Positions 15,430-24,139 of a stretch of 64,000 bases of DNA are shown one piece after another (position 1 is the first letter of the stretch; every line of letters begins with the position of its first letter). The stretch covers positions 1,178,001 through 1,242,000 of the forward strand of contig NC_015578.1 of the NCBI RefSeq assembly GCF_000214375.1. The letters run 5' to 3'. Under the pieces are notes generated by a model, which did not search any database, was not told the origin of the DNA, and worked only from the letters and a program-made list of their open reading frames with translations. The stretch comes from Treponema primitia ZAS-2 (GTDB taxonomy: Bacteria; Spirochaetota; Spirochaetia; Treponematales; Breznakiellaceae). A program made the position numbers and the translations under genes.

Positions 15430-17610
15430 ATGAGTTTGTCTAAACGGGTTTCCCTGCTGATTGCAATTCTGGTGTTTTTTGTTTCTCTTTGTATCGGCCT
15501 CATTTCTCTGGCGGTCGCTACCAGGGTAGTGTTGGCGACTTCTGAAGACGCCATCAGGGCCGAAGCAAATCTGGGCGCTGAAATAGTATCCGCCATGATT
15601 GATACCCAGCTTGATAGATTACAGGAACTGGCAAACCGCCGCCGGGTCCAGTCCCTGAATTGGGAAGACCAGGTAGAGGACCTTATCACTGAGATGGACC
15701 GGGTGGGGTATCTGGATATGGCCATCGTTACCCCCGATGGGACCGCCCATTATATAAAGGAGAAAACTACCGCCATGCTCGGCGATAGGGATTATATAAT
15801 ACGGGCCTTTCAGGGAGAAAAGGCGGTTTCCGATGTCATTGTCAGCCGGGTTATCAATAAGCCGGTGGTTATGTTTGCAGTCCCCATCTATGCAGAGGGC
15901 AAGGTGGCGCCACTTGCAACACCGACTTCAGTCGGCAAGTTCCCCGCGCCACTTGCAACGCAGTTTCCCGCGCCACTTGCAACGCAGTTTCCCGCGCCAC
16001 TTGCAACGCAGTTTCCCGCGCAGGTCCTCATCAGCAGGCAGGATGGGACCTTTCTGGATACTATGACCAAAAGTATCGGCGTTTCCAACGGCGGTTATGC
16101 CTTTATGATTAACCACAACGGGGTTATCATTGCACATCAGAATACTGACTATGTAGTAAAACAGATTGCCCCGATAGAAGAAGCAAAGGCTAACCCTGCA
16201 CTGCTATCCCTGGGGAATGCGGTCCGGGAAATGATCAGCAGCAAACAGGGGTTCACCAGTTACACTGTTGACAAGCGGGGTATGGTGGCCGCCTATGCCC
16301 CTGTTGAGGGCTTGAACTGGATACTTGCGGCTACCGCCGCGCAGGAAACTATTCTTGAGGGGGTTACTGCCCTGCGGAATCTCCTTATTATCGTTGTGGC
16401 AATTTTCCTTGCCCTCGGGATTATCGCAGCTCTATTGATAGGTAAATCCGTTTCAAAACCCCTGGTTAAAATGATCCCCATTCTGGAAGATATGTCCAAC
16501 GGGGACTTAACAAAAAAACTGGAAGTAAAATCAAAGGATGAGATCGGCGCTATGGCCGATAAATTCAATACCTCCATCGGGAATCTCTCCGGCATGGTTT
16601 CGGGGACCAAGCTGGCGGTGGGAAAACTTAAAGCAATGGCCGACAATCTTTACAGTACCATGCAGCAAAGCTCCGAAGCGGCGGGCCTTATTGCACAAAG
16701 CGTCTCCTTAATCAAGCAGAAGGCTATGTCCCAGGCGGCATCGGTAACCGAAACTCATGCCACCATTGGGGAAATAAAATCCCACGCTGAAAAGCTTAAC
16801 GATTCTATCGAAAGTCAGAGTGCAGCGGTGGTGGAATCCTCATCGGCTATTGAGGAAATGGCGGCTAACATTAAATCTGTTGCGGAGATTCTTACCAGGA
16901 ATTCCGAATCCATGGAGGAGCTCCTTAAGGCTTCGGAAACCGGCAAGGATGGTATCCAGCAGGTCTCGGAGGTGCTCAAAAAACTTGAGGATGATTCCGA
17001 GGGCCTCCTTGAAGCCAGCTCCATGATTCAAAGTATAGCCCAGCAGACCAACCTCCTGGCGATGAACGCCGCAGTCGAGGCGGCCCATGCGGGAGAGTCC
17101 GGCCTGGGTTTTGCGGTAGTTGCCAACGAGATACGAAAACTGGCGGAGAATTCATCCGCCCAGGGCAAGTCAATTTCCGCTGTCCTCAATAACCTCAAGG
17201 GCCAGATAAACCAGGCCGTCTCCCTGGCAGGGGAATCCCAGGAACGCTTCTCCCGGGTTTCGGAATTGCTGGATCAGGTCCGTAACCAAGAGACGGTGAT
17301 CAAGAACGCCATGGATGAGCAGACCACGGGGAGTTCCCAGGTCCTGGAGGCCATCCATGCGATCAAAGAGATTACCACCCAGGTAAAGGACGGTTCCGGC
17401 GAGATGGTGCATGCCAGCGCCGCCATCCTTGAAGAGATGGATCATCTTGCAGGGGCCACCGAGGAAACCAACTCAGAGGTGGACGGCATAGCGGGCAGTA
17501 CAGACCGGATCAATAACGCGGTGAGCGCCCTTAACGAGATCACCGGTGAAACCAAGGAAAGTATTTCCCGGCTCTCCCGGGATGTGGACAAGTTTAAAGT
17601 TGCCCAATAG
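15430..17610 (+). CDS. Methyl-accepting chemotaxis protein (dCache-HAMP-MA) with in-frame repeat insertion
   Basis: 726 residues. TM1 (about 8-32), a double-Cache-like periplasmic sensor (about 35-305), TM2 (LLIIVVAIFLALGIIAALLI, about 317-336), HAMP, and the cytoplasmic signalling domain with the hairpin tip IAQQTNLLAMNAAVEAAHAG that binds CheA/CheW. Between the two Cache modules, residues about 160-198 consist of a low-complexity FPAPLATQ repeat (three exact 24-bp units plus a modified first unit) that replaces the normal short strand turn. The start has GAGG in the upstream two-hairpin repeat. The ligand is unknown; relatives with this sensor often bind amino acids or other small metabolites. 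Confidence 0.93.
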   Translation: MSLSKRVSLLIAILVFFVSLCIGLISLAVATRVVLATSEDAIRAEANLGAEIVSAMIDTQLDRLQELANRRRVQSLNWEDQVEDLITEMDRVGYLDMAIVTPDGTAHYIKEKTTAMLGDRDYIIRAFQGEKAVSDVIVSRVINKPVVMFAVPIYAEGKVAPLATPTSVGKFPAPLATQFPAPLATQFPAPLATQFPAQVLISRQDGTFLDTMTKSIGVSNGGYAFMINHNGVIIAHQNTDYVVKQIAPIEEAKANPALLSLGNAVREMISSKQGFTSYTVDKRGMVAAYAPVEGLNWILAATAAQETILEGVTALRNLLIIVVAIFLALGIIAALLIGKSVSKPLVKMIPILEDMSNGDLTKKLEVKSKDEIGAMADKFNTSIGNLSGMVSGTKLAVGKLKAMADNLYSTMQQSSEAAGLIAQSVSLIKQKAMSQAASVTETHATIGEIKSHAEKLNDSIESQSAAVVESSSAIEEMAANIKSVAEILTRNSESMEELLKASETGKDGIQQVSEVLKKLEDDSEGLLEASSMIQSIAQQTNLLAMNAAVEAAHAGESGLGFAVVANEIRKLAENSSAQGKSISAVLNNLKGQINQAVSLAGESQERFSRVSELLDQVRNQETVIKNAMDEQTTGSSQVLEAIHAIKEITTQVKDGSGEMVHASAAILEEMDHLAGATEETNSEVDGIAGSTDRINNAVSALNEITGETKESISRLSRDVDKFKVAQ
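15905..16020 (-). repeat. Tandem 24-bp repeat inside the MCP coding sequence
   Basis: Three exact 24-bp units (core CGCCACTTGCAACGCAG) follow one altered unit that carries an inserted 15-bp segment containing the palindrome CCGACTTCAGTCGG. The units keep the reading frame and encode FPAPLATQ. Related units, in the opposite orientation, occur at 39761, 41112 and 59107. Confidence 0.9.
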
Positions 17611-17628
17611 GGGAGAGCAAGCTTGCTA

Positions 17629-18744
17629 TTACCCTAAATACCCTTTGGCTTTCAACAACTCTGCATTCAATATCCCCCCGCCGGCAGCGCCCCGGACCGT
17701 GTTATGGGACACCGCGACAAAGCGGATGTCGAACACGTTGCAGGGACGGAGCCGCCCGATAGACACCGCCATGCCCTTTTCGGCATCCCGGTCCTTCCGG
17801 GGTTGGGGCCGGTTCGGCTCTTCCCGGATGATGATGGGCTGGTTCGGCGCCATGGGCAGATCCAGTTCCTGGGGCAGTGCCCGGAAATCGGTCCAGATAC
17901 GCTTTATCTCATCAATGGACGGCTTTTTGGCGCCAAATTCCAGGCTCACGCAGGCGGTATGGCCGTCTATCACCGGTACCCGGTTGCAGTGGGCGCTGAT
18001 TTTCGGGCCTGGGGCGTTAACAAAACTGTTCCCCTGTATGGAGCCCAGAATTTTCAGGGGTTCCTGTTCTGTTTTTTCTTCTTCCCCGCCAATGTAGGGC
18101 ACCACATTGTCCACAATGTCCAGGCTGGGTACCCCGGGATAGCCGCCGCCTGAAACTGCCTGGAGGGTGCTGACGATGATCCGCTGAACCCCGTAGCCTG
18201 CCTGAAGCAGGGCCCAGAGGGGGGTCATGTAGCTCTGTATCGAACAGTTGGGCTTCACGGCGATAAAGCCCTTGTCCCAGCCTCTGTTTTTTTTCTGAAG
18301 GGGGATAATGTCCGCGTGTCCTGGGTTCACCTCGGCGATAAGCATGGGCACGTCGCTGGTCCAGCGGTTAGCCGATGCGTTGGACACCACAGGAATCCCC
18401 GCCGCAGCATAACTGTCTTCCAGGGCGGTGATCTCATCCTTCCCCATTTCCAGGGCGGAGAACACAAAGGCACAGTCCCCCCGTTTCACCGCCGCCGCAG
18501 CTTTGGTCACATCGTTGGCATCCTCCACAATCAGGGAGGCGGCGTCAAGGCGACTGGTCCCGCCCAAATCGCCCCGGGTAGCGTTCCATTTGCCCCCCAC
18601 GGCTTCACTATACAATTTTCCTGCGCTCCGGGGAGAAGCTGCCACATACCGTACTTCAAACCAGGGATGGTTTGCCAAAAGCGCAATGTACTGCTGTCCC
18701 ACCATGCCGGTGGCGCCTAATATTCCTACGGGAATCTTTTCCAA
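17629..18744 (-). CDS. asd: Aspartate-semialdehyde dehydrogenase
   Basis: 371 residues. NADP-binding motif VGILGATGMVGQQY (residues 6-19), catalytic Cys in VKPNCSIQ (C167), catalytic His region GHTACVSLEF. It reduces aspartyl-4-phosphate to the semialdehyde, the branch-point for lysine, threonine and methionine. It starts with TTG (18744) preceded by GAGG 6 nt away; that Shine-Dalgarno belongs to the two-hairpin repeat copy 3. Last gene of the lysC-dapB-dapA-asd cluster, convergent with the MCP gene (18 bp apart). Confidence 0.95.
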   Translation of the reverse strand: MEKIPVGILGATGMVGQQYIALLANHPWFEVRYVAASPRSAGKLYSEAVGGKWNATRGDLGGTSRLDAASLIVEDANDVTKAAAAVKRGDCAFVFSALEMGKDEITALEDSYAAAGIPVVSNASANRWTSDVPMLIAEVNPGHADIIPLQKKNRGWDKGFIAVKPNCSIQSYMTPLWALLQAGYGVQRIIVSTLQAVSGGGYPGVPSLDIVDNVVPYIGGEEEKTEQEPLKILGSIQGNSFVNAPGPKISAHCNRVPVIDGHTACVSLEFGAKKPSIDEIKRIWTDFRALPQELDLPMAPNQPIIIREEPNRPQPRKDRDAEKGMAVSIGRLRPCNVFDIRFVAVSHNTVRGAAGGGILNAELLKAKGYLG

Positions 18745-18749
18745 AATTA

Positions 18750-18816
18750 ACCTCTGTTTAGTGCGGCTGCTGCTGCACTGTTTGATCGAAGCAAAACAAA
18801 GTTTCGCATAACTTCT
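18750..18816 (-). repeat. Two-hairpin 5'-UTR repeat, copy 3 (before asd)
   Basis: Plus strand: GTGCGGC-TGCT-GCTGCAC hairpin, GTTTGATCGAA, then GCAAAACAAAGTTTCGC and ATAACTTCTAT. In gene sense it ends in AGAGGTTA before asd. Stem bases differ from copies 1 and 2 but pairing is kept. Confidence 0.8.
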
Positions 18817-18825
18817 ATATTGTCA

Positions 18826-19758
18826 CTATTCTTTTAGCGTAAATCCCAGTCCTTCTACCACTGTCCTCAGCGGCGCTACGCTGCCTGATGCCAGGGGCCC
18901 CAGAGGGAGCCGGGCCGGCCCTGCGGGAAGCCCCGCCCAGTTCATTGCTGCCTTGATGGGAACCGGGTTCGTTTCGATGAAGGCGGTTTTGGCGAAGGGC
19001 AGCAGTTCGTAGTGCAGCTTTCTGCCCTCCTCAAAATTACCCTCCAGACAGGCCTTGGTCAGGGCGGCAATTTTTTTCGGTATCAGGTTGGATATCACCG
19101 AAACGACACCGTCGCCCCCCAGGGCGATCAGGGGCAGGGTGAAGGAATCATCCCCGGATAGCACCGTGAAGGGCTTCCCCGCCGCCTTTCCTGGCAGGGC
19201 AATTTCCCTGATGATGTCCCCCATCTGGGTGATATCCCCGGAAGCTTCCTTAACCCCGATGATGCCGGGTATTTCCGCAAGCTTTTTCATCAACTGTACG
19301 GGGATATTCTTCCCGGTCCGGCCGGCGATGTTGTAGATCACCACCGGTATGCCCACTGCGGCGGCAGCCTCAAAGTGTTTGATAAGCCCCGAGTCGTTGG
19401 GTTTATTGTAATAGGGGGTGACCACCAGGGCAGCGTCGGCCCCCAGGTCTTTGGCCCGTTTGACGTAGCCCACCATATGTTTAGTGGAGTTGGAGCCCGC
19501 TCCGATGATTACCGGAACGCGCCCCCGGATTTCCTCCAAGGCAATCCTGATCAGCTTTTCTTCCTCATCATCATCCAGGGTCGGGGTTTCCCCGGTGGTC
19601 CCCATGGGAACCAGGCCGTTGATCCCTTCGTCAATCTGGAACTTGACGAGCTTCCGCCATCCCTCAAAATCCACATCCCCGTTTTCCTTCATAGGGGTGA
19701 TCAGAGCCGTAAAGGCTCCGCGGAACCTTTGGTACAGTTCCTGTTGGGATTGGTTCAT
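18826..19758 (-). CDS. dapA: 4-hydroxy-tetrahydrodipicolinate synthase
   Basis: 310-residue class I aldolase-fold enzyme that condenses pyruvate with aspartate semialdehyde. The GTTGE motif is at 53-57, the catalytic Tyr in VIYNIAGRTG (Y142), and the Schiff-base Lys in IIGVKEASGD (K170). The ATG at 19758 was chosen because GGAG lies 7 nt before it; a longer in-frame reading upstream lacks homology. It lies between dapB and asd in a lysine-pathway cluster. Confidence 0.95.
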   Translation of the reverse strand: MNQSQQELYQRFRGAFTALITPMKENGDVDFEGWRKLVKFQIDEGINGLVPMGTTGETPTLDDDEEEKLIRIALEEIRGRVPVIIGAGSNSTKHMVGYVKRAKDLGADAALVVTPYYNKPNDSGLIKHFEAAAAVGIPVVIYNIAGRTGKNIPVQLMKKLAEIPGIIGVKEASGDITQMGDIIREIALPGKAAGKPFTVLSGDDSFTLPLIALGGDGVVSVISNLIPKKIAALTKACLEGNFEEGRKLHYELLPFAKTAFIETNPVPIKAAMNWAGLPAGPARLPLGPLASGSVAPLRTVVEGLGFTLKE

Positions 19759-19836
19759 AGTATGCTCCATTTCTTTCGTTGTAATTGCACGGCGCAGAGG
19801 CCGCACGGTGACTTATTATTTCACAAAGCGGGGCTG

Positions 19837-20646
19837 TCAAACAAGGGTTTCCTTCAAGATATCTTCCATTACATCATCAAAGGTGAATACCCCGTTCCTG
19901 GCCTTGCCCGCAGCTTTCCCGGGCTTGCAGTCCAGGAGCCATTCGGCGGCCCGTATGGCCCCTAAAGCAAGGCCGTCCCGGTTCCGGGCGCTGTGACTTA
20001 TCTCGATGGTGTCCGAAGGGGAATCGAAGCTCAGGGCGTGGAGCCCGGGCACAGAACCCAGGCGCAGGCTGGGAAAGTGGATCTCATCCGGCTCAGGGGG
20101 GCGATCCAGTTTTTCCCAGACCGCCTTCTTTTTCCGGGTCATCGCCTGGAGCACCTTGCCCACCAGGATTTTGGCAGTCCCGGAAGGGCTGTCAACTTTT
20201 TTGTTGTGGTGAAATTCCCAGCCTCCCACGTCGTATTCCGGAAAAGGGTCCGCCAGTTTGGCCGCCAGGGCGGCGATGCGGTAGAAGAGATTTACCCCCA
20301 GGGAATAGTTGGAGGACCAGCAAAGGGAGGCGCCTTTTGCGTTTACCAGTTTTTCTATCTCCGGGAGCTTATCGTACCAGCCCGTGGTACCCGCCACGGT
20401 GGGGATCCCCCGCTCTATCAGGGCAGCGATGTTTCCTGCCGCCGTATCGGGCCGGGTAAACTCCACCGCCACATCCGTTCCCCCAAGTTCCTTCGCCTCC
20501 GCAATAGCCTTGTACAGGGGCGCCCCCGAGGCGGTCGGCCCCGGGGCGGCGGGGTCAAGCGCCACAGTAATAGTGTGGCCCCGTTCCAGGGCGGTTCTTT
20601 CCAGTATCCGGCCCATCTTGCCGTATCCGATAAGGGCAATGTTCAT
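19837..20646 (-). CDS. dapB: 4-hydroxy-tetrahydrodipicolinate reductase
   Basis: 269 residues. N-terminal nucleotide-binding motif IALIGYGKMGR, then VAGTTGW, SSNYSLGVNLFY, and the substrate signature EFHHNKKVDSPSGTA, which contains the His-His and Lys residues characteristic of DapB. Its ATG overlaps the lysC stop by 4 bp (ATGA), indicating coupling. Spirochaete peptidoglycan is usually described as ornithine-based, so the pathway here may mainly supply lysine (inference). Confidence 0.95.
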   Translation of the reverse strand: MNIALIGYGKMGRILERTALERGHTITVALDPAAPGPTASGAPLYKAIAEAKELGGTDVAVEFTRPDTAAGNIAALIERGIPTVAGTTGWYDKLPEIEKLVNAKGASLCWSSNYSLGVNLFYRIAALAAKLADPFPEYDVGGWEFHHNKKVDSPSGTAKILVGKVLQAMTRKKKAVWEKLDRPPEPDEIHFPSLRLGSVPGLHALSFDSPSDTIEISHSARNRDGLALGAIRAAEWLLDCKPGKAAGKARNGVFTFDDVMEDILKETLV

Positions 20647-21998
20647 AGCCTCTCCTCTTTCGACAGGGGTTCAAAAAAGCATTTGTGCAGGGCGATTACT
20701 ACTTCCCCCGCCTGGGTGTCATCCACAATAAAACTGATATTTACTTTACTGGCCCCCTGGGAAATCATCTGCACCTGTATCCCCAGGAGTACGCAGGTCC
20801 CGAAGGCCCGCTGGAGTATCTCCGATGAACGCCGCACATCACCTACAATGGTGACTATAGCCTTGCCAGTCCGTATCTCCACACTGGCTATGCGGGACAG
20901 GTCCTGTTTCAGGGCTCCCAGCTCGTGGTCCGCGTCCAGGGTCAGGGACACCGAAACTTCACTGGTGGCTACCATGTCCACCGAAAGTTTATGCTCCGCG
21001 AAGGTGGTAAATACCTCGGCCAAAAAGCCGTGCTGCCCCACCATGCGGGTAGAAACGATATCCACCAGGGTAACGTTTTTCCGGGAAGTGATGGCCCGCA
21101 CCGGGCCTGCCTTTTTATCCAGGCTTCCCACAATCCGGGTGCCCGGCGCATCGGGGTTATAGGAATTTTTCACCCGCACCGGGGTCCCGGTTTTGATACA
21201 GGGCTGCATGGCCCGGGGGTGCAGCACCTGGGCGCCGAAATAGGCCAGCTCTGCCGCTTCCTCGTAGGTCACGGTCTCCACAGGCCGGGCCTTTTTCACC
21301 AGCCGCGGGTCCGCAGTTAGTATGCCGTCCACATCTTTCCAGACCTGGGCCTCATCAGCTTTCAGGGCCGAGGCGATCATGGTGGCGCTTAAGTCCGAGC
21401 CCCCCCGTCCCAGGGTGGTGATATTCCCCTGCCGGTCCCTAGCGATGAACCCCGTAACCACCGGCACAAGCCCCCCGCCAATCAAAGGAAGCAGGGCCTT
21501 TGGGATTAGGTTCCAGCTGTCCTTTTCAAGCTCCGCGGAACTAAAATTTGAATCCGAAAGAAACCCTGCGTCCCAAGAATCCAGGGCCCGGGCTTGTATG
21601 CTAATGGAATTGAGGTAGGCTGCGACGATCCGTACGGAAAGCCGTTCCCCAAAGGAAACCAGATAGTCCCTGGTCTTGCCCGTAAGTTCCTTGATCATGG
21701 AAATCCCCGTCAAAAGGGTGTTCAGTTCCTTAAGCAGGGCCGTCACTTCCCCCAGGCCGGTACTTTCCAGGCCCAGTTCTTTTACCGTATCCAGGTGAAG
21801 CTTTTCTATGCTGTCCGTAACCACAAGCCCTTCGTTCAGGGCCTTGTCGGCGGCTTCCAGAAGGTGATCCGTGGTATCCCCCATGGCGGACAATACCAGG
21901 ACCGGCTTTTCTGCGATGCGGCGGGCTACAATATCAGCTACATGGCGGATCCGTTCAGCATTGGCAACGGAACTCCCCCCAAATTTCATGACGATCAT
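20643..21998 (-). CDS. lysC: Aspartate kinase
   Basis: 451 residues. The N-terminal amino-acid kinase domain starts VMKFGGSSVANAERI and includes TLGRGGSDLSATM; a C-terminal pair of ACT domains (from about residue 305, beginning NVTLVDIVSTRMVGQHGF) is the usual allosteric feedback site. GAGGG lies 8 nt before the ATG. First gene of the cluster, with its own promoter about 40 bp upstream. The leader is too short for a lysine riboswitch, so control is probably by feedback on the enzyme. Confidence 0.95.
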   Translation of the reverse strand: MIVMKFGGSSVANAERIRHVADIVARRIAEKPVLVLSAMGDTTDHLLEAADKALNEGLVVTDSIEKLHLDTVKELGLESTGLGEVTALLKELNTLLTGISMIKELTGKTRDYLVSFGERLSVRIVAAYLNSISIQARALDSWDAGFLSDSNFSSAELEKDSWNLIPKALLPLIGGGLVPVVTGFIARDRQGNITTLGRGGSDLSATMIASALKADEAQVWKDVDGILTADPRLVKKARPVETVTYEEAAELAYFGAQVLHPRAMQPCIKTGTPVRVKNSYNPDAPGTRIVGSLDKKAGPVRAITSRKNVTLVDIVSTRMVGQHGFLAEVFTTFAEHKLSVDMVATSEVSVSLTLDADHELGALKQDLSRIASVEIRTGKAIVTIVGDVRRSSEILQRAFGTCVLLGIQVQMISQGASKVNISFIVDDTQAGEVVIALHKCFFEPLSKEERL

Positions 21999-22034
21999 CG
22001 GTTATTCCCTCTTTGTCCCCGAATATTGACCACC

Positions 22035-22063
22035 ACTGTAGCAAAAGCTGTATTTATATGCAA
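22035..22063 (-). promoter_or_regulatory. Promoter for lysC-dapB-dapA-asd
   Basis: On the minus strand, TTGCAT (22063-22058), a 17-bp spacer and TACAGT (22040-22035), about 37 bp before the lysC ATG. Confidence 0.55.
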
Positions 22064-22138
22064 TGGTTTTGTAATTTCCAACAGTACCGGCCATTCACTT
22101 CATTGAGGCATCCTGAGTTTTGTGTTACACTGTTAACA

Positions 22139-24064
22139 ATGATTGCGGAAAAAAGTCTTGTGGCGTATAAAAACCGTCCGGCCCTGGTTTCGGAAAGAAC
22201 CGGGGATAAGCTGGGTATTTCCCTGGCAGGGGGTGAAAAACTCAAGGTCCGGGAAAAGGACATTGAGCTGCTCCACCCCGGGCCCTGTACCCAGGCAACT
22301 ATTGAGGGTCTTCTGTCCGGGGATGAAACCGGGGAGATTGATATTAAGGGCGCCTGGGAACTCCTGTTGGGCAATAAGGTTCCATTGCGGGATTTGGCGG
22401 AACTGATTTACGGTGAATATACTCCCCGAACTGCCTGGGCCGCTTATGAAATCTTCAAGAAGGGGCTGTATTTTTCCGGGGACATAGCCGGGATAAGCAG
22501 CCGGGATGCGGCGGCGGTAGCGGCGGATGGGGAACGGCGGAGCCTGAAACAGCGGGACCAGGCTGAGCGGGAAGCCTTTCTGGAACTCCTCAAATCAGGA
22601 ACCGCGGATTTTTCCGACCCTTCCGGCGAGGAAATCCGTTTTTTACAGGATGTTGAAGCCCTGGCCTACGGGCGTACCGAAAAGAGCCGTACCCTGCGGG
22701 ACCTGGGCCGCCAGGAAACCCCCCTGGAAGCGCACAGGCTGCTCCTGTCCGCCGCTTTCTGGACTCCCTGGGTAAATCCCCACCCCCAGCGTTATGAGCT
22801 TTCCCTGGCCCCAGCACGGCATTTGCCGGATCCGCCTCCCCCGGAGGCCCGCACCGACCTTAGCGGGCTTGAAGCCTATGCCATAGACAGCCCCTGGAGT
22901 CACGATCCGGATGACGCGGTTTCTCTGGAGAAGCACCCCGCAGGGGGGCCGGATACCCTGTATGTCCACGTTGCCGACCCAGCGGCATCGATCCTTTCCG
23001 GCAGCCCTGGGGATCTGGAAGCTCGGGGTCGGGGGGCCACCCTCTATCTCCCGGAAGGGACGGCGCGTATGCTTGCGGAAGAGTCCCTGTCCCTCTACGC
23101 CCTGGGGCTCAGTTCCATTCCGGATACCAGTCCGGCCACGGAACTTTCCCCGGCCCTCAGTTTCAAACTCCTCCTGGGCGATGATGGCTCAATTCTGGAA
23201 ACCGACATTTTCCCCTCCTTGATTCGGGTTACCCGGCTCAGTTATGCCGGTGCGGACGCCCAGGTTGCTGGGGACGCCAATCCCGTGCTGGCCGGACTTT
23301 TCCAAATAGCGGAACGTAACCTGAGGCGCCGTATGGCTGCCGGGGCGGTAGTGATCGAACTGCCGGAAACCCATATGTCTGTGAACCTGCCGGAAAAGCC
23401 CGGCGCGGACGGAACCGTTTCCATCCACCTTTTGGAGAACTATAAATCTGCGGATATGGTCCGGGAGTGTATGCTCCTGGCAGGGGAGGGCGCCGCCGGC
23501 TGGGCTCTCCAGAAGCGGCTTCCCTTCCCCTACGTGAGCCAGGAAACGGGGGATCTTCCCTCTTCCCCCCTGCCCGGCATGGCCGGTTCCTATCAATTGC
23601 GCCGGTGTATGCGCCCCAGGACCCTTTCGGTCAAACCGGGGCTCCACTGGGGGCTCGGTTTGGACCAGTATACCCAGGTGACCAGCCCCTTGCGCCGCTA
23701 CACGGACCTCCTGGCCCACCAGCAGATCCGCGCCTTGCTTTCCGGGGCTGTCCCTCTGAGCGAAGATGATCTTATGGTCGCCTTAGCCGCCGGAGAAGCT
23801 GCCGCAGCCGCCACGGTGCAGGCGGAACGGGCCTCCCGGGCCCATTGGATCGCGGTCTATCTCCGGGATAAAAAGGGATCCCCCTGGGAAGGCATTATGA
23901 TGGAAAAAAAGGGAAACCGTGTAGTGGTAATGATCCCCGGCCTGGGCCTTGAAACCCAGGTCGCGGCTAATTCAGAGCTTGCCCCCAATGATCCGGTAAC
24001 CCTAACCCTCTCGGGGGTCAAAATTCCCGAGGCGGAGGCGCTTTTTATCATCAATCAGGAATAA
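22139..24064 (+). CDS. RNB-domain 3'-5' exoribonuclease (RNase II/R family)
   Basis: 641 residues. The RNB catalytic core begins near residue 245 with AIDSPWSHDPDDAVSL, whose Asp residues bind the catalytic metal, and continues to QVTSPLRRYTDLLAHQQ, a hallmark of RNase II/R. A C-terminal S1-like beta segment follows. N-terminal cold-shock domains are not obvious, as in shorter spirochaetal/cyanobacterial relatives. The ATG at 22139 was chosen because homology begins there. It has no Shine-Dalgarno; TTGAGG (22103-22108), 17 bp, TACACT (22126-22131) would start transcription at the ATG, suggesting a leaderless mRNA. Confidence 0.9.
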   Translation: MIAEKSLVAYKNRPALVSERTGDKLGISLAGGEKLKVREKDIELLHPGPCTQATIEGLLSGDETGEIDIKGAWELLLGNKVPLRDLAELIYGEYTPRTAWAAYEIFKKGLYFSGDIAGISSRDAAAVAADGERRSLKQRDQAEREAFLELLKSGTADFSDPSGEEIRFLQDVEALAYGRTEKSRTLRDLGRQETPLEAHRLLLSAAFWTPWVNPHPQRYELSLAPARHLPDPPPPEARTDLSGLEAYAIDSPWSHDPDDAVSLEKHPAGGPDTLYVHVADPAASILSGSPGDLEARGRGATLYLPEGTARMLAEESLSLYALGLSSIPDTSPATELSPALSFKLLLGDDGSILETDIFPSLIRVTRLSYAGADAQVAGDANPVLAGLFQIAERNLRRRMAAGAVVIELPETHMSVNLPEKPGADGTVSIHLLENYKSADMVRECMLLAGEGAAGWALQKRLPFPYVSQETGDLPSSPLPGMAGSYQLRRCMRPRTLSVKPGLHWGLGLDQYTQVTSPLRRYTDLLAHQQIRALLSGAVPLSEDDLMVALAAGEAAAAATVQAERASRAHWIAVYLRDKKGSPWEGIMMEKKGNRVVVMIPGLGLETQVAANSELAPNDPVTLTLSGVKIPEAEALFIINQE

Positions 24065-24139
24065 GTGTATACTTCTTTAGGGTGGAATTTGGTTTTACTC
24101 TCTTGACGGAAGATGAATTGTGTATAAGACTAACTTTAT

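Noticed and set aside
15905-16020. CRISPR-like array suggested by the regular 24-bp repeats
   Set aside because: Direct tandem units without spacers, in frame inside an MCP; no cas genes nearby.
19993-21162. 389-codon plus-strand frame opposite dapB-lysC
   Set aside because: Antisense shadow of two well-identified lysine-pathway genes.
21999-22138. Lysine riboswitch before lysC
   Set aside because: The region between the predicted promoter and the lysC start is only about 30 bp and shows no riboswitch structure.
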